A stretch of DNA of 11,582 nt from Negativibacillus sp. (GCA_020024325.1 JAHHTY010000058.1:1-11582); one strand, 5' to 3'; shown: positions 1 through 6,840, counted from the stretch's first letter. The notes: generated from the letters alone by a model not told the origin. Numbers and translations: made by a program.

Positions 1-39
1 AGTTTCTTCGCTGCCCGTTATTGTTTCGGGGTAATATTA

Positions 40-270
40 TTAAATATGCCCTCTGTGTTCTTTAGCAGATGGATGCTGTACCTGAGAATCGCGGAAGAAA
101 AAGGAAATTGCCCACACTCCTGCCAAAGCAATCAGAGTATAGACAATTCGGCTAATAAACGCCGACTGTCCTCCAAACAATCCTGCAACCAGGTCATACT
201 GAAAAAGTCCAATGCTTCCCCAGTTTAATGCACCAATTACAATCAATGCTAACACAATCTTATCAAACAT
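40..270 (-). CDS. DUF378 family small membrane protein
   Basis: This 76-residue protein has two hydrophobic segments, at about residues 5-24 and 37-58. The first carries an Asn-Trp-Gly at 16-18, within a pattern (ALNWGSIGLF) typical of DUF378 (YuzA-like) proteins. The family is of unknown function. The charged, hydrophilic tail (about 61-76, ending KEHRGHI) is probably cytoplasmic. The ATG start is preceded by AAGGAGATG at a good distance, which supports this start. It lies about 110 bases downstream of the AbrB-type regulator on the same strand, and no clear terminator separates them, so co-transcription is possible. Nothing links it to the selenoprotein cluster. The family call is from motif recognition only. 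Confidence 0.8.
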   Translation of the reverse strand: MFDKIVLALIVIGALNWGSIGLFQYDLVAGLFGGQSAFISRIVYTLIALAGVWAISFFFRDSQVQHPSAKEHRGHI

Positions 271-381
271 TATAACATCTCCTTATCATTTTTAAGGACA
301 ATGTTATTGTAAACCAAAAACATTGGTTCTATTCAGATATTGATTTTCATACACTAAAAAGAATCAAAAAGAAATTGGTAA

Positions 382-624
382 TTATTTTTCCAAAAGTTCC
401 CTTACGCACTTTTCGCAAATATAGCGGCCTTTGAAATCCCGTATTTCCTCCTTTGACCCGCAAAAAGCACAGCGTGGTTCATATTTTTTTAGAATAATTT
501 TATCATCCTCCGTGATGATTTCCAAAGAATCCTTAATTTGAATATCCATAACACGTCTTAGTTCAATTGGAAGAACAATTCTTCCCAATTCATCTACTTT
601 TCTCACTATGCCTGTAGAACTCAT
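382..624 (-). CDS. AbrB/SpoVT-type transition-state regulator with C-terminal zinc ribbon
   Basis: An 80-residue protein. Residues 1-48 form the swapped-hairpin AbrB DNA-binding domain (STGIVRKVDELGRIVLPIELRR, interrupted nowhere), which in this family dimerises and binds AT-rich promoter DNA. Residues 49-80 carry two CxxC pairs (Cys52/Cys55 and Cys70/Cys73), a small zinc-ribbon-like tail that is common in clostridial AbrB homologues and absent from Bacillus AbrB. The ATG start is preceded by AAGGAGG with a 9-base spacer. Homologues act as growth-phase or sporulation regulators. Its targets cannot be read from this window. It is not adjacent to the selenoprotein cluster: spmA and spmB lie between, on the other strand. 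I leave the symbol blank because several paralogues share this architecture. Confidence 0.9.
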   Translation of the reverse strand: MSSTGIVRKVDELGRIVLPIELRRVMDIQIKDSLEIITEDDKIILKKYEPRCAFCGSKEEIRDFKGRYICEKCVRELLEK

Positions 625-853
625 TACTTAAAGCCTCCTTAAAATAGTAACATAATTTTTTCATCTCATAATTGTTCAAATTAAATTCTTTTTTCTATCT
701 TACTAATCTTTGTTATCTAAATATAACTGATTTTTCCACGACTGTCAATGATAAAAGATACCAATTTATGGAAATTTTTGGTAGAAAAAGTAAACTTTTA
801 TTTTGTTACCGTCGAAATATGTCAAACATTGAAAAAACAAGGAGGAATCACCA

Positions 854-1477
854 TTGCTTGGACATTTAATCGTATGGATTTTTATTTTTTCTTTTGTAAC
901 AGCACTGTCAAAAGGGAAAGTGAGTGAAGTTTGTGCCCAACTTCTTGCCTCTCCCGAACAGGCTTTATCGCTGTGTGTCTGTGTAGGGTGCAGTATTTGC
1001 TTTTGGAGCGGTGTTATGGAAGTTGCCAGACAAAGCGGAATCTTAAAAAGACTTTCTAAATTGTTTGCTCCAATTCTTAAATTACTTTTTCCCAAACTAA
1101 AAAAAGATTCTCCTGCAATACAGTCAATCTGCACAAACCTGGCTGCCAACCTTCTGGGACTCGGTGCTGCTGCTGCACCGGCGGGAATCCGTGCTGTCCA
1201 AGAACTGCAAAAAAACTGTTCTGACCCTACAATTGCTTCAGATTACAGCATTTTGCTTATTTTGCTGAATACCGCCTCCCTCCAGTTGATTCCCACTACT
1301 GCTGCCATGCTGCGTCTGAAAGCCGGTTCCACAGCCCCGATGGAAATTCTTCCTGCCGTTTGGTTTTCTTCTGTTCTCTCAGTATCTACCGGTATCATTG
1401 CCGCAAAACTATTCTCTGCTATCTGCAAGGCTCCTTCTCCTCTTTGCCATGCTTTGCACGGGAGGCAAAAAACATGA
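854..1477 (+). CDS. spmA: Spore maturation protein A (nucleoside-recognition/Gate domain)
   Basis: A 207-residue polytopic membrane protein of the nucleoside-recognition (Gate) family. Family landmarks are visible in order: CFWSGVMEVA at about 49-58, a Pro-rich LFAPILKLLFP at 70-80, NLLGLGAAAAPAGI at 99-112, and LNTASLQLIPTT at about 137-148. In Bacillus SpmA acts with SpmB in dehydrating the forespore core, which affects heat resistance. As I recall, the central motif is usually GNAATP; here it is GAAAAP. The start is a TTG, chosen because GGAGG (841-845) lies 8 bases upstream and the protein begins directly with its first membrane segment. Its TGA stop overlaps the ATG of spmB (ATGA), so the two are translationally coupled. 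This TGA is a real stop, which shows that UGA terminates in this genome. Confidence 0.9.
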   Translation: MLGHLIVWIFIFSFVTALSKGKVSEVCAQLLASPEQALSLCVCVGCSICFWSGVMEVARQSGILKRLSKLFAPILKLLFPKLKKDSPAIQSICTNLAANLLGLGAAAAPAGIRAVQELQKNCSDPTIASDYSILLILLNTASLQLIPTTAAMLRLKAGSTAPMEILPAVWFSSVLSVSTGIIAAKLFSAICKAPSPLCHALHGRQKT

Positions 1478-1998
1478 ATATGAGCTTTATCTCTAATTTA
1501 GCCGTTCCTCTTGTTTTATGTCTTATTTTCTGCTTTTCACTATTTCATCATACCGACATTTTGTCCGCTTTTTCAGAGGGTGTAATCAATGGATTAAAAA
1601 TTGTAGTTGATATGTTTCCTGCCCTCATGCTGCTGACTCTTGCTATTGGTATGCTGAAATCTTCCGGCGGACTTGAGCTTCTTTCCAAAATCTTAAATCC
1701 GATTGCAGAGTCAATTGGGCTTCCTGTGCCGCTCATTCCTCTCACACTTTTGCGTCCTCTCTCGGGCAGCGGTGCTTTGGTTGTATTTCAAAATATCCTC
1801 AGTAATTATGGCCCCGATAGTTTCATCGGCAAAATTGCCGCTGTGATGATGGGCTCTACGGAAACTACCTTTTACACAATTGCCCTTTATTGTTCTGCAA
1901 CAGGTATTAAAAAAAGCCGCTACTCTGCCCCTGCTTCTTTGTGTGCCGATCTTATGGGTTTTTTTGCCAGTGTATTGGCTGTAAAATTATTTCTTTAA
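1474..1998 (+). CDS. spmB: Spore maturation protein B
   Basis: A 174-residue membrane protein, the usual SpmB size. Diagnostic segments are RPLSGSGA at 94-101 and GSTETTFYTIALY at 127-139, followed by the typical TGIKKSRYS. Several hydrophobic segments indicate a polytopic inner-membrane protein that works with SpmA in spore core dehydration. The ATG at 1474 overlaps the spmA stop, and GGGAGG lies 8 bases upstream. An in-frame extension upstream to 1360 exists but lies inside spmA and has no ribosome binding site, so I reject it. The gene ends at a strong hairpin (2005-2040) that it shares with the converging saoA. Confidence 0.92.
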   Translation: MNMSFISNLAVPLVLCLIFCFSLFHHTDILSAFSEGVINGLKIVVDMFPALMLLTLAIGMLKSSGGLELLSKILNPIAESIGLPVPLIPLTLLRPLSGSGALVVFQNILSNYGPDSFIGKIAAVMMGSTETTFYTIALYCSATGIKKSRYSAPASLCADLMGFFASVLAVKLFL

Positions 1999-2004
1999 AA
2001 AGTC

Positions 2005-2040
2005 CCCCTCCAAAAACTTTTTCAAGAAGCTTTGGAGGGG
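2005..2040. terminator. Bidirectional intrinsic terminator between spmB and saoA
   Basis: A perfect 10-bp stem (CCCCTCCAAA at 2005-2014 with TTTGGAGGGG at 2031-2040) encloses a 16-base loop. On the plus strand it is followed by AACCTTTTTT. On the minus strand the hairpin is followed by GACTTTTTAAAG. It therefore fits termination of both spmB (stop at 1998) and saoA (minus stop at 2057). It marks the left boundary of the selenoprotein cluster. Confidence 0.85.
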
Positions 2041-2056
2041 AACCTTTTTTGCTGTT

Positions 2057-2929
2057 TTACTGACGTTCAGACTTCTCATCTGCAAACAAGGCATTATGCA
2101 GACGATTTTTTTCTATCTCCGATTTCTGAATAAATTCCAGCAAATCCTTGTCCTCATCATTCTTTACATCACCATTTAAAGCATTTTTCAAAATGTTTGT
2201 CAGTTCATCCACATAATTATGATATTTCACATGGGTACGATCTCTTGGACGTGGAAGATCAATATGCAAATCTTCAAGAATCTTTCCATAATCCCTGGAC
2301 ATAACAATCACTCGATCGCTTAGATAAACTGCCTCGTCTACATCATGTGTAACCATCAACGAAGTTGTTTTTTTCTGCTGAAGCATCTGTTCCAGCTGTA
2401 CCTGAAGAAGCTGGCGCATCTGAAAATCAACAGCTCCTAAAGGCTCGTCCATCAGCAATACCTTTGGATCACACGCCATCGCACGCAACAAAGCCACTCT
2501 CTGCTTCATACCACCGGAAAGCTCATGGACATAATAATTTTCATATTCTGTCAGCTGTGCCATTTTTAACAGCTCCTGCAACTTTTCTGTACGTTTTTCC
2601 TTTGGCATCTTTTGTTTTTTCATGGGGTACATAATGTTCTCCCCCACTTTTAGCCATGGAAACAGTGCATAATTTTGAAACATAAAAGCTCTGTCAGGTC
2701 CCGGTTTGTTCACCTGGGCGCCGTTTACGAAAATTTTGCCGGAATCGGGGGATTGGAAACCGGCAATGATGCTTAATGTTGTCGTTTTTCCACATCCTGA
2801 AGGTCCCAGCAAGCAAACAAATTCGCCCTCCGAAATATCAAAAGAAATATCTTTTAAAATCAGTTTGTTTTCTTTTGAGCTTCTTCTGTCTTTAAAACTT
2901 TTAGAAATATTTTGTACTGAAATAGACAT
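2057..2929 (-). CDS. saoA: ABC transporter ATP-binding protein, SAO system (SaoA)
   Basis: A 290-residue ATPase of the SsuB/TauB/nitrate class, which energises import through a partner permease. Motifs are complete: Walker A GPSGCGKT at 42-49, Q-loop Gln85 (FQNYALFPW), signature LSGGMKQR at 137-144, Walker B VLLMDEP at 157-163, and switch His195 (MVTHDVDEA). An acidic, Lys-rich tail of about 50 residues (240-290) extends beyond the nucleotide-binding domain. I chose ATG 2929 (MSISVQN) over the upstream in-frame start because AGGTG lies just ahead of it and the protein then begins where the domain does. It starts 23 bases after the saoB stop and is the last gene of the minus-strand operon. Its likely permease, SaoP, is encoded on the opposite strand of the same cluster. 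ATPase identity is certain; the Sao name rests on context. Confidence 0.87.
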   Translation of the reverse strand: MSISVQNISKSFKDRRSSKENKLILKDISFDISEGEFVCLLGPSGCGKTTTLSIIAGFQSPDSGKIFVNGAQVNKPGPDRAFMFQNYALFPWLKVGENIMYPMKKQKMPKEKRTEKLQELLKMAQLTEYENYYVHELSGGMKQRVALLRAMACDPKVLLMDEPLGAVDFQMRQLLQVQLEQMLQQKKTTSLMVTHDVDEAVYLSDRVIVMSRDYGKILEDLHIDLPRPRDRTHVKYHNYVDELTNILKNALNGDVKNDEDKDLLEFIQKSEIEKNRLHNALFADEKSERQ

Positions 2930-2952
2930 ATCACACCTACTTAATCTTAACA

Positions 2953-3738
2953 CTATCCTTCTGCTTCTATGGATAGAAATTTTGTATTTGCAGTTCGGAA
3001 AATTTCTGTTTGTTCAGTACCTTCTTTCATCTCTTCCGAAATCTGTTTTACCGCAGTATTATAATAATCGATAAAATCTTTAAATTCCTTTGTATCAACA
3101 ATATCGTTGCGGACAACTAGGACATATGAAATATAATCATGTGCAGCAATCGGTGCAAAAGAGAACTGGGGAAGAAGTGCTGCTTTTGTTACATCAAGTA
3201 CTGCTGCATCTATTTTACCTGTCGAAAGAGAATAAGAAAGCACCGACGGGTTAATTTCTTCGACTGTTTCAATCTGCGTATACCTTTGTGTTGCCAGTTT
3301 CTTCAGATGTTGTCGCTGTTGTCCCACTCCCAGCGTGCGGACATCACCTATATCGCCCTGATATGCAACAACCTCCGAATTCATGATAACAGGTGCATAG
3401 ATTGAAAATCGATCATCTTGCTGCACAAAATGAGAAGCAAGATGATTGCAGTAAAAAGCAATTTCAATTTCCTCTGAGCGCAAGGCCCATTGTGCAGTAT
3501 TGCTTCAGCAATCTTTAAAGGCATATCCTTGTGCGGAAAGGTCTTCTTTTACTAAAACGCCATCCTCTCCGGATTGCTCTAATACCCGTTTCATCAAATA
3601 TCCGGATACATCATTTCCTGAACCGATTTTGAAGGTCACATCATCCGAAACAGGGTCTGTGGGTATCATAAATTGTATCAACAACACCGCTAAAAACACA
3701 GCAGCTGTACACAGAATCATTTTTTTCTGAATTTCCAT
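2953..3738 (-). CDS. saoB: ABC substrate-binding selenoprotein (SaoB), UGA78 read as Sec
   Basis: A 261-residue reading frame that contains one internal TGA at 3507-3505. The first part (77 residues) and the second (183 residues) are in the same frame and join as AFKDC-U-SNTAQWAL. Neither half makes a whole domain alone. An N-terminal hydrophobic segment at about 7-25 (signal or anchor) is followed by a periplasmic-binding-like fold: a beta strand and loop (VTFKIGSGNDVSGYL, 34-48), SNTAQWALRS after the TGA, then EIEIAFYC ending in Cys97, and later VVAYQGDIGDVRT and IDAAVLDVTKAALL. Cys77 and Sec78 are adjacent and lie near the start of the binding fold, so they may coordinate a soft metal or organometal. 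Start ATG 3738 follows the saoC stop by a single base (TAAGATG), which implies coupling. A hairpin just after the TGA (3478-3495) is a SECIS candidate. Alternative: a nonsense-mutated pseudogene, which four parallel cases make unlikely. Confidence 0.82.
3478..3495 (-). promoter_or_regulatory. Candidate SECIS hairpin of saoB
   Basis: In the mRNA, starting 10 bases after the UGA, GCACAA and UUGCGC form a stem of five pairs with one A-C mismatch, closed by a six-base loop UGGGCC that contains GG. Bacterial SECIS elements lie inside the coding region directly 3' of the UGA and have a G in the apical loop. The position and loop fit; the stem is short and was judged by eye, not folded. Confidence 0.45.
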
Positions 3739-3739
3739 C

Positions 3740-4282
3740 TTAACAGCAGTCTTCCATTCCTTCCCCGAACAGATCAACAGGTACCCCATCAATCATTCGA
3801 TAGATTGCAAAACCGGCAGTGCCGTCTTTCTCTCCGGAAACAACAAATTCCATTTCATTTTCCCCATCAATGTTTTTAAACTGAATTCCCTGGTTTTCAA
3901 TCGGTGCAGGAATCGGTTCTGTATAAACACAGCTTCCGTCTTTGTCTGCAACTGCGACCACCAACCGAGTAATCTTTTCTTTTGTCTTGCTGCTTTCTTT
4001 ATAAATGATTAAAAGATCTTTTTTCTGATCGTTTGTCACATCATCTTCGCAGGCAAGCACAACCTCCCTTTGAGGATATTCTTCCTGAAATTTTACCAAA
4101 AAAGGATGGTCCTTTTCTACCATTTCTGCATAAGTGCGTTGACGTTGATTTTCCTGGTGAGAATGTTTTTCAATATATTGACGTAAAAAGAATGCGGCAA
4201 CGACAGCACAGATAATGATGACAACAGTTAAAATCAATGACGATTTCGGTTTATGATTTTGGGTTGATTTTGCTTGTCCCAT
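3740..4282 (-). CDS. saoC: Membrane-anchored protein with Cys-Cys carboxyl terminus (SaoC)
   Basis: A 180-residue protein with a single N-terminal membrane anchor at about 15-33 (LILTVVIIICAVVAAFFL) preceded by a basic stretch, so the rest should face the outside. The extracytoplasmic part is acidic and beta-rich by appearance, with Cys78 (VVLACEDD) and Cys118 (DGSCVY). Its final two residues are both Cys (EGMEDCC, 179-180). This matches what I recall as the Cys-Cys-COOH (seleno)protein SaoC, in which one terminal Cys may be Sec in other species; here both are ordinary TGT and TGC codons. Start ATG 4282 is chosen because GGAGG lies 6 bases upstream; the longer in-frame start at 4342 lies inside saoE. 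It begins 20 bases after the saoE stop and precedes saoB by one base. A terminal dithiol suggests metal hand-over, but no activity is known to me. Confidence 0.82.
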   Translation of the reverse strand: MGQAKSTQNHKPKSSLILTVVIIICAVVAAFFLRQYIEKHSHQENQRQRTYAEMVEKDHPFLVKFQEEYPQREVVLACEDDVTNDQKKDLLIIYKESSKTKEKITRLVVAVADKDGSCVYTEPIPAPIENQGIQFKNIDGENEMEFVVSGEKDGTAGFAIYRMIDGVPVDLFGEGMEDCC

Positions 4283-4302
4283 TTTTTCCTCCGTTTCGTT
4301 TT

Positions 4303-5406
4303 TTATGCAGCCGCTGTTCTGTTCATATGGGTTTTCATCCATTTAAACATTGCCACACAAGCATATCCGATCATTACACAGCTGCACAGGTTTTGCAGCC
4401 AATCTGGTGTTGTAATAATAAAACGATTTGCTAACTCAATTGTTTTATGGGTGGTATCAAAATCCATAACAGGCTTAAATCCCGGCATTAAAATATGATT
4501 TGTAATAAAGCCCACAATATTTGAAATTACTGTTACCATTCCAAAATACATCAATGCGGAACGTTTACCCATTGTTTTGGAAATGGTAATCAATTCGGGA
4601 ATATTGGTAGACGCTCCTGCCATCAAAAAGGTAATTGCTACGCCGGGGGCTGCACCGCTGGCAACGATTGCTGCAATAAAGGGAAGATGTCCCACCGCGC
4701 AAACATACATCAACGCAGCAATAACAGTAATTCCGAATAACGAAATAAATCCCGGATTTCCCAGATAGGTTTGAATGGCGGATTGTGGCACAATATTAAA
4801 CAGCAGTCCTGCAATCAACATACCGCTAACTGCATATTTAGAAACTGTAACTGCAAGCTCGCTGAATGACCAATGCAGACCGGATTTTATTTTTTGAGCA
4901 AAGCTCATCTCTTCCTCTGTCAGTAAAATCGGCTTTGAGTCCTCTTCATTTTCTCCCTCAGGATAAAGGCAAACCTCTTTTCCACCAAATTTGTTTGCCA
5001 CAATACCGATAATCATCGGTGCGACTAAACCTGTGATGATGTAAATAATTGTAATCTGAGGTCCCAACAGTCCCCATGCCAAAATAACCGCAATGGGGTT
5101 AATCATCGGGGAAGATGTCATAAAAGCAAGGGTAGGTCCAAGATAGGCTCCTGAATAATATAAGCTGATTCCCAAAGGAATGGTTCCACAGCTGCAAATC
5201 GGAATCAATGCCCCTGAAAGTGTACTCCAAAAAATGCCGGAAATCTTTTTGGTTCCGATAGAACTTTTTCTCATTTTTTCCGGGCTTAAAAACTCGTGAA
5301 GCACCCCGGCAATAATAAAACTGAATATCATCCATATCGAAGATGTTCCCAGCATATTAAAGGTGGATGCCACAACTTGTTTTAAAAAAGAAAAGAAATC
5401 TAACAT
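4303..5406 (-). CDS. saoE: ArsP-like permease, efflux transporter of the SAO system (SaoE)
   Basis: A 367-residue polytopic permease (about eight hydrophobic segments by eye) of the UPF0718/ArsP_1 family. The hallmark is IPICSCGTIPLGISLYYSGA, with Cys71 and Cys73, followed by LAFMTSSPMINPIAV at about 93-107; the second half repeats the pattern in weaker form (VCAVGHLPFIAAIVASGA and AFLMAGASTNIPEL-like). A hydrophilic acidic loop at about 150-172 separates the halves. A second CSC, at Cys341 and Cys343, lies in the last membrane segment. Studied ArsP proteins export trivalent organoarsenicals, which fits a cluster that handles organometals. The ATG overlaps the saoT stop by one base (TAATG), so the two are coupled. 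The direction and substrate of SaoE are inferred, not shown. Confidence 0.85.
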   Translation of the reverse strand: MLDFFSFLKQVVASTFNMLGTSSIWMIFSFIIAGVLHEFLSPEKMRKSSIGTKKISGIFWSTLSGALIPICSCGTIPLGISLYYSGAYLGPTLAFMTSSPMINPIAVILAWGLLGPQITIIYIITGLVAPMIIGIVANKFGGKEVCLYPEGENEEDSKPILLTEEEMSFAQKIKSGLHWSFSELAVTVSKYAVSGMLIAGLLFNIVPQSAIQTYLGNPGFISLFGITVIAALMYVCAVGHLPFIAAIVASGAAPGVAITFLMAGASTNIPELITISKTMGKRSALMYFGMVTVISNIVGFITNHILMPGFKPVMDFDTTHKTIELANRFIITTPDWLQNLCSCVMIGYACVAMFKWMKTHMNRTAAA

Positions 5407-5660
5407 TAAGAATTTACAGCCTCCTCAAAAGCCTTTGTAATGGTATCTTTGTTGATGTTTTTAATTGCTTTGCTCTCATTGATGACAAGCATACTTTTTG
5501 TTACGGCTCCGTATTTTTTGATGTAGCCAAAGTCTTTGCCTGCTTTATAAATTACGACCTCTAAACGACCTTCGTACTGTTTTTTTAAGGATTCCACGAA
5601 CCCAATATACTCCTCACATCATGCACAAGCACAAATATATTCTACACATGGCTTTTTCAC
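5406..5660 (-). CDS. saoT: Small thioredoxin-like selenoprotein (SaoT), UGA14 read as Sec
   Basis: An 84-residue protein. The frame opens at GTG 5660, has a TGA at 5621-5619 and continues to 5406. Its N-terminus reads MKKPCVEYICACAUCEEYIG, so Cys5, Cys10, Cys12, Sec14 and Cys15 cluster in the first 15 residues. The rest looks like a small thioredoxin fold: helix FVESLKKQY, strand LEVVIYKAG, then YGAVTKSMLVINES, where residues 49-61 resemble the segment before the final strands, and a C-terminal helix. If UGA were a stop, only 13 residues would be made. A start after the TGA (GTG 5597) would lose the motif and has no proper ribosome binding site. AAGGGGGAG lies 7 bases before GTG 5660. An ATG three bases earlier is out of frame. 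It is first in the minus operon. A role in thiol/selenol transfer or reduction is inferred. Confidence 0.83.
5589..5603 (-). promoter_or_regulatory. Candidate SECIS hairpin of saoT
   Basis: In the mRNA, 15 bases after the UGA, GGGUUC pairs with GAAUCC (six pairs, one of them G-U) around a three-base GUG loop. Opening the last pair gives a five-base loop with two G residues. The distance from the UGA and the loop G fit a bacterial SECIS. Judged by eye. Confidence 0.5.
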
Positions 5661-5694
5661 AACATAGCTCCCCCTTAAAGAAAAATTTTATATC

Positions 5695-5722
5695 AATATA
5701 ATCATAGCAAGAAATTGTTGAA
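5695..5722 (-). promoter_or_regulatory. Possible promoter of the saoTECBA operon
   Basis: On the minus strand a TTCAAC (5722-5717) and a TATATT (5700-5695) are separated by 16 bases, which would place the transcript start about 30 bases before the GTG of saoT. The region is so AT-rich that other -10 like boxes (TATGAT, TATAAA) also occur, so this choice is uncertain. Confidence 0.3.
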
Positions 5723-5851
5723 AAATAAACCTTTATTGATATTTATGATAGGTTTTCTAAATATCCCATAAAAAATAAAATGGAATTACCAAAAAACTTA
5801 TTTTTTATTGATGAAATCTATCCCATACTATCTTTAATTGAAAAAAACAAT

Positions 5852-5879
5852 TTGAAATTGATACAGAATATGATAAAAT
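5852..5879 (+). promoter_or_regulatory. Possible promoter of saoP
   Basis: TTGAAA at 5852-5857 and TAAAAT at 5874-5879 are spaced by 16 bases, similar to a vegetative sigma-70-type promoter. A start near 5886 would leave a leader of about 40 bases before the ATG. Alternative hexamers overlap in this AT-rich stretch. Confidence 0.4.
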
Positions 5880-5924
5880 GAATGACATGGCATAAAAATA
5901 TTGCAGAAAAAAGGAGGTGGAGGG

Positions 5925-6752
5925 ATGAACAATGGTCAAAAAGACGTTAATCGTATGATACAATCAACAAAAATGGGGGACAGAAAAAAGTGGAAAAGCT
6001 TGAATGGAAAAGATTTTAATATCTATACTCCAATTGCATTAGTTGTTATCTGCTTAATCTGGTTTGTTTCAGCTCACATTGCGGATAACCCGTTTTTGTT
6101 TCCTACTTTAGAATCGGTGTTATTAAAAACTATTGATTCGTTGCGGGATATGTATGTTCTGAGAAATATTGGAATCACCCTTCGGCGAGTTTTAACAGGT
6201 ACTTTGTACGCATTTATGATTGGTTTGCCAATTGGTTTAGTTATGGGTTATTCTAACAAGATTTTGCGTGCATTTGCACCGTTTATCAATTCACTCAGAC
6301 AAATTCCGATTATGGCATGGGTTCCATTGTCCATTGTTTGGTTTGGTCTGGGAGATGGCCCTACAATCTTTATGATTGCATTCAGTGGTATCTTTACCAT
6401 TATTCTGAACACCATTGCAGGCGTGCAGGACATCAGCAAGGATTACTACCACGCAGCAAGAAGTATGGGGGCAAACACGCTGGATATTATAACAGATATC
6501 GTTGTTCCCGGAGCACTTCCTGGTGTTATCACCGGAGTTCGTCTGGCAATTGGTATGGGGTGGATGTCCGTTATCTGAGCGGAGTTCATTGCAACAAGTG
6601 CCGGGTTCGGCTACATAATGGTTGAGGCTCAGGGAAGAATGGAAACCAGCACCATCATGGCATATATGTTGTTAGCAGGTTTAATCGGTTTTGCAATCGA
6701 CAGAGTTATGCTTCTGATTGAAAGCATTTTGCTTAGATGGAAAGCGGAATAA
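5925..6752 (+). CDS. saoP: ABC transporter permease selenoprotein (SaoP), UGA218 read as Sec
   Basis: A 275-residue permease of the SsuC/TauC type with an internal TGA at 6576-6578. After about 35 basic N-terminal residues come membrane segments, beginning at 36-50, and the cytoplasmic EAA coupling loop at about 177-200 (HAARSMGANTLDI then VVPGALPG), which contacts the ATPase. The frame continues past the TGA as AEFIATSAGFGYIMVEAQGR and a last membrane helix to TAA 6752. In relatives this stretch reads roughly VAAEMIxxxxGLGY, so the TGA takes the place of the first Ala and the family's C-terminal quarter is present only if it is read through. Start ATG 5925 is used because AAGGAGG lies 7 bases ahead; the upstream in-frame TTG 5901 would translate the ribosome binding site. 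The likely ATPase partner is SaoA across the divergent promoter. Sec here would lie in the membrane part, probably facing the substrate path. Confidence 0.85.
6598..6614 (+). promoter_or_regulatory. Candidate SECIS hairpin of saoP
   Basis: GCCG (6600-6603) pairs with CGGC (6608-6611) around a GGUU loop, and the stem extends by U-A and G-C pairs if U6612 is bulged out. A bulged U in the stem and a GGU in the loop are the features recognised by SelB in the E. coli fdhF element. The loop lies about 25 bases after the UGA. This is the most convincing of the four hairpins, although judged by eye. Confidence 0.55.
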
Positions 6753-6805
6753 ATTTTTCCCAAGGCGAGGCTTTAACCGGTGGATAATCGCCAAAATACA
6801 CACTC

Positions 6806-6840
6806 TTTTTAGAGATTAAACAACTTTTAAACTCTAAAAA
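6806..6840 (+). other. Inverted repeat in the saoP to binding-protein spacer
   Basis: TTTTTAGAG (6806-6814) and CTCTAAAAA (6832-6840) form a 9-bp AT-rich stem just before the ribosome binding site of the next gene. Another weak inverted repeat (GGCGA / TCGCC) lies at about 6763-6792. With no T-run after either, these look like processing or mRNA-stability elements that could set a higher level for the binding protein, rather than terminators. Confidence 0.35.

Larger units (their letters stand above)
5661..5924. other. Divergent intergenic region between the two sao transcription units
   Basis: About 260 very AT-rich bases separate saoT (leftward) from saoP (rightward), and both operons must be driven from here. 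I see no gene in it. It contains two direct copies of TATCCCATA (5762-5770 and 5819-5827) and two copies of TTTATTGAT (5732-5740 and 5804-5812), possible binding sites for a shared regulator. No regulator gene is encoded next to it. Confidence 0.6.

Noticed and set aside
312..328. Small inverted repeat AACCAA/TTGGTT as a terminator for the AbrB-type gene
   Set aside because: Only six pairs, and no T-run follows on the minus strand, so I do not call it a terminator.
766..1149. 127-codon minus-strand frame over the spmA start
   Set aside because: It overlaps spmA, has no ribosome binding site or recognisable motif, and looks like a shadow frame.
3483..3483. Independent start of the downstream saoB fragment at TTG
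   Set aside because: No ribosome binding site lies at a proper distance, and the fragment would begin within the binding-protein fold.
2953..3738. saoB (and likewise saoT, saoP, saoL) as pseudogenes or sequencing errors
   Set aside because: Four independent genes each have exactly one TGA, never TAA or TAG, with no frameshift, at Cys-like or catalytic positions, and the downstream halves stay intact and family-like.
5901..5924. Longer N-terminus for SaoP from TTG 5901
   Set aside because: Those codons are the ribosome binding site itself (AAGGAGGTGGAGGG), so ATG 5925 is the better start.
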